Shown: positions 57,840 through 64,000 of the stretch, one piece after another
How positions within the stretch are numbered: position 1 is the stretch's first letter
Layout of the letters: each line of letters opens with the position of its first letter
NCBI RefSeq assembly: GCF_036192275.1
Contig: NZ_CP108088.1
Span: forward strand, 4,775,501-4,839,500
Reading direction: 5' to 3'
DNA from: Streptomyces sp. NBC_00250
GTDB taxonomy: Bacteria; Actinomycetota; Actinomycetes; Streptomycetales; Streptomycetaceae
DNA length: 64,000 nt
Notes under the pieces: model-generated
The model's database searches: none
What the model saw: only the letters and a program-made list of their open reading frames with translations
Told to the model about the DNA's origin: nothing
Position numbers and translations under genes: made by a program

Positions 57840-58775
57840 ATGAGTGAAAACCAGAAGCACAGGCGGGACATGACCCGGCGGCGGGCACTCGTCGCCGGTG
57901 GAGGGGCCGTGGTCGCGGCGGGGATCGGCGTCGGGGTCGTCTCCACCGCCTCGGCGGGTGGAGCGGCCGGGAAGAAGCCGGCCGCGAAGCCCACGACCGG
58001 CGAGGCCTGTTACCGGCTGACCTCGGAGACCACCGAAGGTCCGTACTACATCGACGCGGACAAGATCCGGAAGGACATCACGGAGGACCGGGAGGGCATC
58101 CCGATGACCGTCCGCCTCAAGGTGATCGACTCCGACACCTGCAAGCCGCTGCGGGGCGCCGCCGTCGACATCTGGCACTGCGACGCGCTCGGCATCTACT
58201 CCGGGTACGAGAGCCTCAGCTCGGGCGGCGGAGGCGGTGCCCCCGGGGGCGGTACTCCGCCGACCGGAACGCCGCCCACCGGCACCCCGCCCACCGACGC
58301 GCCCACCGGTACGCCTCCGACCGGAGGTCCCGGTGGCGGTGGCGGCGGCGGACACGAGGAGCCCACCGACGACAAGCGGTACCTGCGCGGTACCCAGCTC
58401 ACCGACAAGCACGGGTACGTGGAGTTCCGGACGGTCTTCCCCGGCTGGTACCGGGGGCGGTGCGTGCACGTCCACACCAAGGTGCACGTCGGCGGGAAGA
58501 TGACGGCCTCCGGCTACGAGGGCGGGCACACCTGTCACACCGGGCAGCTCTTCTTCGCCGAGGCCGCCGTCCTGGACTCCGCGAAGGTCGCCCCGTACTC
58601 CACCAGCACCACCGAGCGCACCACCCTCGACGACGACACCATCTACCCCGGCAACGGCGCCGAGGGCGGTCTGCTCACCCTCAAGTACCCCAAGGGGAAG
58701 ATCGCCAAGGGGGTCGTCGCCACGCTGACGATGGGCGTCGACCCGGACGAGACCCACACGGGGACCTCCGCCTAA
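57840..58775 (+). CDS. Tat-exported intradiol ring-cleavage dioxygenase-like protein
   Basis: This 311-residue non-haem Fe(III) dioxygenase is of the protocatechuate/catechol type. The N-terminus MTRRRALVAGGGAVVAAGIGVGVVSTASA is a twin-arginine signal. The catalytic domain shows TEGPYYIDADKIRKDI, PLRGAAVDIWHCDALGIYSGY (Tyr ligand) and FPGWYRGRCVHVHTKVH (Tyr, His, His). An insertion of Gly and Pro-Thr-Gly repeats (about residues 132-175) sits between the ligand regions. Related secreted Streptomyces enzymes attack lignin-derived catechols. The repeat insertion probably forms an external loop. Confidence 0.85.
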   Translation: MSENQKHRRDMTRRRALVAGGGAVVAAGIGVGVVSTASAGGAAGKKPAAKPTTGEACYRLTSETTEGPYYIDADKIRKDITEDREGIPMTVRLKVIDSDTCKPLRGAAVDIWHCDALGIYSGYESLSSGGGGGAPGGGTPPTGTPPTGTPPTDAPTGTPPTGGPGGGGGGGHEEPTDDKRYLRGTQLTDKHGYVEFRTVFPGWYRGRCVHVHTKVHVGGKMTASGYEGGHTCHTGQLFFAEAAVLDSAKVAPYSTSTTERTTLDDDTIYPGNGAEGGLLTLKYPKGKIAKGVVATLTMGVDPDETHTGTSA

Positions 58776-59548
58776 CGGCGGCCGTCCAGGAACAGGGCGG
58801 CGGCGAGCAGGTGGCCGCTGCCCCGGGGCCGGAGGCCGCGTTCCCGCAGTCGCCGGTCGAAGTCGTCGAGGGCCAGCCGGCCCTCGACGACATCCCGGGC
58901 CCCGTCCTGCACCTCGCGCAGGCCGTACGGCCCCGCCGCGTGCAGCAGGCCGGTGTCCTGGAGCGTCGCCATCACGGTGAGCAGCGCGCCGATCCGCGCG
59001 TCCGCCTCGCGCGCCCCGCCGTCCCGGGCGGTCCGCAGGGCCGCCGACGCACGCCGTACGTGCGGGAACCCCGCCCGCGCCTCGCCCTTCGCGCCCGCGG
59101 CCCCGTACCGGACGGAGACGGCCGAGCCGGGGGTGGCCATGCGCGGAGCCCGGCCGTCCGGATGCGCCGCGATCCGCCCCGCGAGTCCGGTGATCTCCTC
59201 CACGGTCCCGCCCGGCGCGAGCGCGGCACCCGCCACCAGCAGACCCAGCGGCCACACGGCCCCGTGGTGCGGGCCCGCACCGCCGTCCGCGCGCGTCATG
59301 TCCCGCTCCGTGGACCGCCCGATCGCACCGAGCTCACCCCGAAGTCCCTTCCCGGGCTCCCCGGTCCGCCGCGCGGCCGCCGCCATCGCGGCGAGCCCCG
59401 GCTCCAGCGCCCGCGCGGACCACCTCAGCCTCGACAGATCCGCCTCACGGGCATCCGGAAGCCCCGGCTTGGGCGTCAACTCCACCCCCGCAAGGAGCCC
59501 TTCCACAGCGGCCCGGGCCAGCACCTCGTCCTCACGCGTCACGACCAT
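58772..59548 (-). CDS. Triphosphoribosyl-dephospho-CoA synthase-like (CitG/MdcB family) protein
   Basis: The 258-residue helical protein has ELTPKPGLPDARE, which corresponds to the phosphate-binding PKPG motif of CitG/MdcB, and GAKGEARAGFPHVRRASAALR, resembling the second conserved block (GxRGEAxxGFP). These enzymes make the prosthetic group of citrate lyase or malonate decarboxylase acyl carrier proteins. No such carrier gene is next to it, so its job here is unclear. ATG 59548 lacks a ribosome site; TAGCGT on the minus strand (59561-59556) positions the transcript start one base upstream. It overlaps the dioxygenase end by 4 bp. Confidence 0.75.
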   Translation of the reverse strand: MVVTREDEVLARAAVEGLLAGVELTPKPGLPDAREADLSRLRWSARALEPGLAAMAAAARRTGEPGKGLRGELGAIGRSTERDMTRADGGAGPHHGAVWPLGLLVAGAALAPGGTVEEITGLAGRIAAHPDGRAPRMATPGSAVSVRYGAAGAKGEARAGFPHVRRASAALRTARDGGAREADARIGALLTVMATLQDTGLLHAAGPYGLREVQDGARDVVEGRLALDDFDRRLRERGLRPRGSGHLLAAALFLDGRR

Positions 59549-59758
59549 GCCGCGCACGCTAGGCACCGGACCTGGGGGTTTCCTCGCGCCGCCCTGTGAA
59601 CCGGCTGTGTCACCCACGGGGGTGAAGGCCATGGATTCCCGCATCCCACGGCGCTGGCATATGCCAGCGTGGCTGTCATGGCGACAGCGACGAACCCGGT
59701 CGGGCGGGCCGGGGAACACGTACCGTGGAAGGCGCCACCGATCCAGGAGGAGTCTGCC

Positions 59759-59946
59759 GTGAGCGTCCTGACTCAGGAGGGGTTCGAGGAACTCGCCCGT
59801 CTTGGCGAACGTGTGGACGAATCCCTGCGCCTTGAGTTCAGCGGTACGAGATGGTCGTGACGGTGCCCTTCGGCAAGACGGTCGCTCTGCCGGAGCCGGT
59901 GGGGATGGAGCTGGACACGGAACCGTTGAAGAACTGGGTCCACTGA
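59759..59946 (+). pseudogene. Uma2-family (DUF820) endonuclease remnant with internal deletion
   Basis: GTG 59759, preceded by AGGAGG, reads SVLTQEGFEELARLGERVDESLRLEF, the N-terminus of Streptomyces Uma2 proteins, and then runs to a stop at 59858-59860. In another frame, from 59842, the sequence RYEMVVTVPFGKTVALPEPV followed by GMELDTEPLKNWVH and stop (59944-59946) is the normal Uma2 C-terminus. The catalytic middle (roughly 130 residues in intact homologues as I remember them) is missing, and the two parts are joined out of frame near 59840. Confidence 0.8.
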
Positions 59947-60046
59947 AGTTTTTCGCGCGGGCCGTCACACTCTTCGGCTCCGCTCCGTCAGTGCAGTGTC
60001 CGGCTCGGTCGAGGCGGACACGGGCAAGGCTGAAGGAGCCGTCGCG

Positions 60047-60400
60047 ATGTTCACCGAGATGTCCACCACCGCCATCGTCGTCACCGCCGTCGCCGCCTTC
60101 ATGGCCGGGTTCTCCGCCGCGGCGATCTTCTTCAGGGCCGCGTTCGTCGTCGAGCCCCTCGCCCAGTACGGCGTGCCGCAGTCGTGGTGGAACTGGCTCG
60201 GGGCCGCCAAGGCCGCCGGGGCCGCCGGGCTCATCGTCGGGTTCTACGTGCCGGTCATCGGGACCCTCGCCGCGATCGGGCTGATCCTGTACTTCGCCGG
60301 CGCCGTGATCACCATCCTGCGGGCCCGCTCGTACGGCCACGTGCCCTTCCCGCTGGTCTACATGGCCCCCGCCGTCGCCGCCCTCGCCCTGACCTGGTGA
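60047..60400 (+). CDS. DoxX-like small membrane protein
   Basis: This 117-residue protein has four hydrophobic helices: TAIVVTAVAAFMAGFSAAAIFF, AAKAAGAAGLIVGFYVPVIG, LAAIGLILYFAGAVITILRA and FPLVYMAPAVAALAL. The spacing and the loop VPQSWWNWLGAAKAAGAAGLI match the DoxX-like family. Members may take part in redox reactions at the membrane, but most are uncharacterised. GGAG lies upstream of ATG 60047. The open frame to 59996 is unsupported. Confidence 0.85.
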   Translation: MFTEMSTTAIVVTAVAAFMAGFSAAAIFFRAAFVVEPLAQYGVPQSWWNWLGAAKAAGAAGLIVGFYVPVIGTLAAIGLILYFAGAVITILRARSYGHVPFPLVYMAPAVAALALTW

Positions 60401-60419
60401 CCCGGTGACCCGTAGGGAA

Positions 60420-60455
60420 AAGGCCGCCGGCCCTGTGAACAGGGCCGGCGGCCTT
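60420..60455. terminator. Hairpin between convergent DoxX-like gene and metG
   Basis: AAGGCCGCCGGCCCTGT (60420-60436), 2-nt loop, exact complement (60439-60455). Serves both converging genes. Confidence 0.85.
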
Positions 60456-60475
60456 CGCCGTACGTCAGACGGACG

Positions 60476-62083
60476 TCAGTCCTTCTTCGGCTCCTCCAGA
60501 CGCGGGAACAGCACCGCGCCCTTCGTCACCGTCGCCCCGGCGGGGAGCTGCCCCCATGTGGCGGAGGACTGGACCGGCTGCGAGGGCAGCGTGCCCAGGG
60601 ACGCCTCGGCGCCCAGCGACTCCCACAGCGCCTGCGAGGTCTCCGGCATGATCGGGTTCAGCAGGACGGCGACGGCGCGGAGCGACTCGGCGGCCGTGTA
60701 CAGGATCGTGGCGAGGCGGGCGCGGCCCTCCTCGCTGTCGTCCTTCGCGACCTTCCACGGCTCCTGCTCCGTGATGTAGCCGTTGACCTGCTTCACGAAG
60801 TCGAAGATCGCCAGGATGCCGCCCTGGAAGTCGAGCTCCTCGCCGATCTTCGCGTCGGCGGTCGCGACCGCCTTGGCCAGGCCGTCCTGGATCGCCTTCT
60901 CCGCCTCGCCGTCGGCCGTCGAGGCCGGCAGCGCGCCGTCGAAGTACTTGCCGACCATGGCCGCGACGCGCGAGGCGAGGTTGCCGTAGTCGTTGGCCAG
61001 CTCGGACGTGTAGCGGGCGGAGAAGTCCTCCCACGAGAACGAGCCGTCCTGGCCGAACGCGATCGCCCGCAGGAAGTACCAGCGGTACGCGTCCACGCCG
61101 AAGTGCGAGGTCAGGTCCTGCGGCTTGATGCCGGTCAGGTTCGACTTCGACATCTTCTCGCCGCCGACCATCAGCCAGCCGTTGGCCGCCACCCGGCCGG
61201 GGACCGGCAGGCCCTGCGCCATCAGCATCGCCGGCCAGATCACCGCGTGGAAGCGCAGGATGTCCTTGCCGATGAGGTGGACGTTCGCCGGGAAGGTCTC
61301 GTCGAACTTCGCCGGGTTCTCGTTGTAGCCGACGGCCGTCGCGTAGTTGAGCAGCGCGTCGATCCACACGTAGATGACGTGCTTCTCGTCCCACGGCACC
61401 GGGACGCCCCAGTCGAACGTCGAGCGCGAGATGGAGAGGTCCTCCAGGCCCTGCTTGACGAAGTTCACGACCTCGTTGCGGGCCGACTCCGGCTGGATGA
61501 AGCCCGGGTTCGCCTCGTAGAACTCCAGGAGCTTCGGGCCGTACTCGCTCAGCTTGAAGAAGTAGTTCTCCTCCTTGAGGATCTCCACCGGCTTCTTGTG
61601 GACGGCGCACAGCTTCGTGCCGTCCTCGGCCTCGATGAGGTCGCCGGGGAGCTTGTACTCCTCGCAGCCCACGCAGTACGGGCCCTCGTAGCCGCCCTTG
61701 TAGATCTCGTCCTTGTCGTACAGGTCCTGCACGAACTCCTGGACGCGATCGGTGTGACGCTTCTGCGTGGTGCGGATGAAGTCGTCGTTCGCGATGTTCA
61801 GGTGCTCCCAGAGGGGCTTCCAGGCCTCCTCGACGAGCTTGTCGCACCAGGCCTGGGGCGTGACGTCGTTCGCCTCGGCCGTGCGCATGATCTTCTGACC
61901 GTGCTCGTCCGTGCCGGTGAGGTACCACACCTTCTCGCCGCGCTGACGGTGCCAGCGCGTGAGCACGTCGCCTGCGACGGTCGTATAGGCGTGGCCCAGG
62001 TGAGGAGCGTCGTTGACGTAGTAAATGGGGGTCGTGACGTAGAACGCCTTCGCCCCCTGCTTCTCGGATCCAGTGGCCGCCAT
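60476..62083 (-). CDS. metG: Methionyl-tRNA synthetase
   Basis: This class Ia synthetase, 535 residues, charges initiator and elongator tRNA-Met. The HIGH motif appears as HLGHAYTT, the KMSKS loop as GGEKMSKSNLTG, and a knuckle with CVGCEEYK and LCAVH supplies zinc ligands. It lacks the C-terminal dimerisation (EMAP-like) domain of longer MetRS types, which is normal for actinobacteria. ATG 62083 (MAATGSEK) is preceded by AGGA; the in-frame ATG at 62116 is unsupported. It is divergent from the two-component system. Confidence 0.97.
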   Translation of the reverse strand: MAATGSEKQGAKAFYVTTPIYYVNDAPHLGHAYTTVAGDVLTRWHRQRGEKVWYLTGTDEHGQKIMRTAEANDVTPQAWCDKLVEEAWKPLWEHLNIANDDFIRTTQKRHTDRVQEFVQDLYDKDEIYKGGYEGPYCVGCEEYKLPGDLIEAEDGTKLCAVHKKPVEILKEENYFFKLSEYGPKLLEFYEANPGFIQPESARNEVVNFVKQGLEDLSISRSTFDWGVPVPWDEKHVIYVWIDALLNYATAVGYNENPAKFDETFPANVHLIGKDILRFHAVIWPAMLMAQGLPVPGRVAANGWLMVGGEKMSKSNLTGIKPQDLTSHFGVDAYRWYFLRAIAFGQDGSFSWEDFSARYTSELANDYGNLASRVAAMVGKYFDGALPASTADGEAEKAIQDGLAKAVATADAKIGEELDFQGGILAIFDFVKQVNGYITEQEPWKVAKDDSEEGRARLATILYTAAESLRAVAVLLNPIMPETSQALWESLGAEASLGTLPSQPVQSSATWGQLPAGATVTKGAVLFPRLEEPKKD

Positions 62084-62172
62084 GGTCGAAATCCTAACCG
62101 TCGTACGAAGATCCACTCACATCGATAAACCCCGGGGCGGGCGGCGGGCCGCGGACGAGGAGGATGGGGGAC

Positions 62173-62829
62173 ATGCGTGTACTGGTAGCCGAGGACGAAC
62201 GGGACCTCGCCGAGCTCGTCGCCACCGGCCTGCGGCGCGCCGGCTTCGCCGTCGACACCGTCCACAGCGGCGACGCCGCCCTCGACCACCTCGGCCTCCA
62301 CCCGTACGACGTCCTCGTCCTCGACCGCGACCTGCCGCGCGTCCACGGCGACGACGTCGCCCGGCGGCTCGTCGCCGAGGGCTCCCCGACCCGCATCCTC
62401 ATGCTGACCGCCGCCACCGCGACGGAGGACCGTGTCACCGGGCTCGACCTGGGCGCCGACGACTACCTCGGCAAGCCCTTCGAGTTCCCCGAGCTGGTCT
62501 CCCGGGTCCGGGCCCTGCGCCGCCGCTCCGCCCGCGCGCCGCTGCCCCCGCTCCTGGAGCGGTACGGGCTCCGCGTGGACACCGTCCGGCGGACCGCCAC
62601 CCGCGACGGACGGGACCTCGACCTCTCCCCCAAGGAGTTCTCCGTCCTCCAGATCCTCCTGGAGGCCGACGGGGCGGCCGTCTCCGCCGAGGAGCTCCTC
62701 GACCGCGCCTGGGACGTCCACGCCGACCCCTTCACCGGAGCCGTACGCGTCTGCATGAGCAAGCTGCGGGCCAAGCTGGGCGAGCCGGCGCTGATCAGGA
62801 CGGTGCAGGGCGTGGGGTACCAGCTGTGA
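62173..62829 (+). CDS. OmpR-family response regulator
   Basis: This 218-residue regulator has a receiver domain with Asp51 as phosphoacceptor (LVLDRDLPRVHG), acidic pocket EDE at residues 7-9, Thr/Lys switch residues (LMLTAAT, GKPFEF), then a winged-helix DNA-binding domain (DLSPKEFSVLQILLEADGAAVSAEELLDRAWD...AVRVCMSKLRAKLGEPALIRTVQGVGYQL). ATG 62173 is used rather than 62164, because the GGAGG is only 2 nt from the latter. It overlaps the kinase gene by GTGA. Confidence 0.93.
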   Translation: MRVLVAEDERDLAELVATGLRRAGFAVDTVHSGDAALDHLGLHPYDVLVLDRDLPRVHGDDVARRLVAEGSPTRILMLTAATATEDRVTGLDLGADDYLGKPFEFPELVSRVRALRRRSARAPLPPLLERYGLRVDTVRRTATRDGRDLDLSPKEFSVLQILLEADGAAVSAEELLDRAWDVHADPFTGAVRVCMSKLRAKLGEPALIRTVQGVGYQL

Positions 62830-63974
62830 CCTCGGGTGACGCGGGCTACCTGGGGTCCGGGTCCACCATCCGCACCCGCATCGCGCTCGTGTACGGGGGT
62901 GTCTTCCTGGTCCTCGGGACGGTGCTGCTGCTCGTCGTGAACCTGCTCGTCCTCGCCGGTACGGACGACGAGACCGATGCCATCGTCGCCCGCGCGAACG
63001 GGGCGGCGAGCGGCGTGCCGAGCGGCGTCGCCGTCGTGGAGGCGTACGAGCTGGGTGACGACATCAGCCGCGCCGCCGGTGAACAGATGCTCATGTGGTC
63101 GAGCCTCGCCCTGCTCGTCATGGCCTGCTGCGCCGTCGTCGTCGGCTGGTGGACCGCCGGGCGCGTCCTGCGGCCCGTCCACGAGATGACCGCCCGCGCG
63201 CGCCGCCTCTCCGAACGCAACCTGCACGACCGGATCGCGGTGAGCGGACCCGACGACGAGCTCAAGGAACTCGGCGACACGATCGACGCGCTCCTCGGAC
63301 GTCTGGAGACCGCCTTCGACAGCCAGCGCCGCTTCATCGCCAACGCGTCGCACGAACTGCGGACCCCGCTCGCCACCCAGCGCGTCGCGATCCAGGTCGG
63401 CCTCGACGACGACTGCGACGTACGGCAGGTGCTCCTCGACGCCAACCGGCGCAGCGAACGCCTCATCGACGGCCTGCTCCTCCTCGCCCGCGGCGAGCGG
63501 GGGCTCGCCGAACGGGAGGACGTGCCGCTGGGCGAGGTCGCCGAGGAGGAGCACGCGGGCGCGTGCGTGATGGCCGACGGAGGTGTCGTACGCGGCAGCC
63601 GTGTGCTGCTCGGACAGCTCGTACGCAACCTCGTCACGAACGCGGTCGCGTACAACGTGCCGGGCGGAACCGTGGACGTACGCGCCGAGGGCGGGGTGCT
63701 GACCGTGACCAACACGGGTCCGGTCGTCCCGCCCGACGAGGTGACCGGTCTCTTCGAGCCCTTCCGGCGGGGCGAGGGGCGGGACCGCATGGGGCCGGGC
63801 GCGGGGCTCGGACTGTCCATCGTGCGGTCGATCGCGGCGGCGCACGGCGGGAGCGTGCGGGCGGTGGCGCGGGGCGCGGAGGAAGGCGGCGGCCTGGTGG
63901 TGACGGTGACCCTGCCGGTCACCGTCACCCCGGTCCCGGGTCAGAACTCCAGGTCGGCGAGCAGTCCGCGGTAG
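62826..63974 (+). CDS. Sensor histidine kinase
   Basis: This membrane kinase of 382 residues pairs with the preceding regulator. Helix 1 is IALVYGGVFLVLGTVLLLVVNLLVL, followed by a very short extracytoplasmic loop of about 45 residues, helix 2 (SSLALLVMACCAVVVGWW), a HAMP domain (GRVLRPVHEMTARARRLSERNL), H-box FIANASHELRTPLATQ with His176, and ATP domain boxes (QLVRNLVTNAVAYN, GPGAGLGLSIVRSIAAAHGG). The small sensor loop suggests membrane or cell-envelope sensing. The last 34 bp overlap a converging gene at the window edge. Confidence 0.93.
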   Translation: MTSGDAGYLGSGSTIRTRIALVYGGVFLVLGTVLLLVVNLLVLAGTDDETDAIVARANGAASGVPSGVAVVEAYELGDDISRAAGEQMLMWSSLALLVMACCAVVVGWWTAGRVLRPVHEMTARARRLSERNLHDRIAVSGPDDELKELGDTIDALLGRLETAFDSQRRFIANASHELRTPLATQRVAIQVGLDDDCDVRQVLLDANRRSERLIDGLLLLARGERGLAEREDVPLGEVAEEEHAGACVMADGGVVRGSRVLLGQLVRNLVTNAVAYNVPGGTVDVRAEGGVLTVTNTGPVVPPDEVTGLFEPFRRGEGRDRMGPGAGLGLSIVRSIAAAHGGSVRAVARGAEEGGGLVVTVTLPVTVTPVPGQNSRSASSPR

Positions 63975-64000
63975 AAGGCGGCGTGCGCGGTCTCCACGGG
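63941..64000 (-). CDS. 3' end of an unidentified gene running out of the window
   Basis: The minus strand reads PVETAHAAFYRGLLADLEF and stop (63941-63943). With only 19 residues no family can be assigned. It overlaps the histidine kinase end in convergent orientation, and the composition fits coding sequence. It might be spurious, because only the edge of the frame is visible. Confidence 0.4.
   Translation of the reverse strand, partial: PVETAHAAFYRGLLADLEF

Overview
The window is GC-rich actinobacterial DNA, almost certainly the core chromosome of a Streptomyces. The evidence is strong third-position G/C bias, GTG and TTG starts, two branched-chain 2-oxoacid dehydrogenase clusters, a DosR-type orphan regulator, bacterial proteasome activator, WhiJ/DUF397-type regulators, SpoIIE/HATPase phosphatases, and two perfect GTTTCACGTGAAAC palindromes that match the Streptomyces ParB-binding site parS. 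parS clusters around oriC in this genus, so the window is probably oriC-proximal. No tRNA, rRNA, CRISPR array, insertion sequence, prophage or biosynthetic gene cluster was seen.

Layout. 1-4.1 kb: an Lrp/AsnC regulator (cut by the window edge) divergent from the first BCKDH cluster (E1alpha, E1beta, E2). 4.2-8.7 kb: mobA-moeA for molybdenum cofactor, a K+ channel whose start codon lies inside parS, and a quinone oxidoreductase. 8.8-14.7 kb (minus): Bpa, a PadR-controlled ABC exporter, and a Ser/Pro-rich anchored surface protein. 14.9-18.5 kb: two divergent membrane Ser/Thr kinases. 18.5-21 kb (minus): APH-like phosphotransferase, PNPOx-like flavoprotein, DosR-like response regulator. 21.3-24.9 kb: second BCKDH cluster, ending in parS and a terminator. 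25-29.3 kb: GntR-MFS operon, mycothiol-dependent-isomerase-like protein, nitrilase-family amidohydrolase. 29.5-33.1 kb (minus): an orphan four-gene type VII (WXG100-like) cluster. 33.2-45 kb: MocR regulator divergent from a Cys/Met-metabolism PLP enzyme, membrane and surface proteins, NHL-thioredoxin, M18 aminopeptidase, FadE5-like acyl-CoA dehydrogenase. 45.2-53.3 kb: SseB-like, pirin, AI-2E exporter, MBL hydrolase, SpoIIE phosphatase and aspS. 53.4-57.8 kb: accessory-looking regulators, namely XRE-cupin divergent from a TTA-containing MBL hydrolase, then an HTH protein, HATPase, WhiJ-like XRE/DUF5753 and DUF397. 57.8-64 kb: Tat-exported intradiol dioxygenase, MdcB/CitG-like protein, a deleted Uma2 pseudogene, DoxX-like protein, metG, and a two-component pair.

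Themes. Most genes are ordinary core metabolism and signalling. The parts that reward attention are the orphan WXG100-like operon, the HATPase/WhiJ/DUF397 locus with four phased TGTCC boxes, several unusually clean dyads that read as operators at divergent or autoregulated promoters, short tandem repeats that straddle or follow stop codons at several loci, a parS site that forms a start/stop junction, and a series of -10-like hexamers placed exactly where a leaderless transcript would need them. All functional calls come from reading the sequence and remembered family features; no database search was run.
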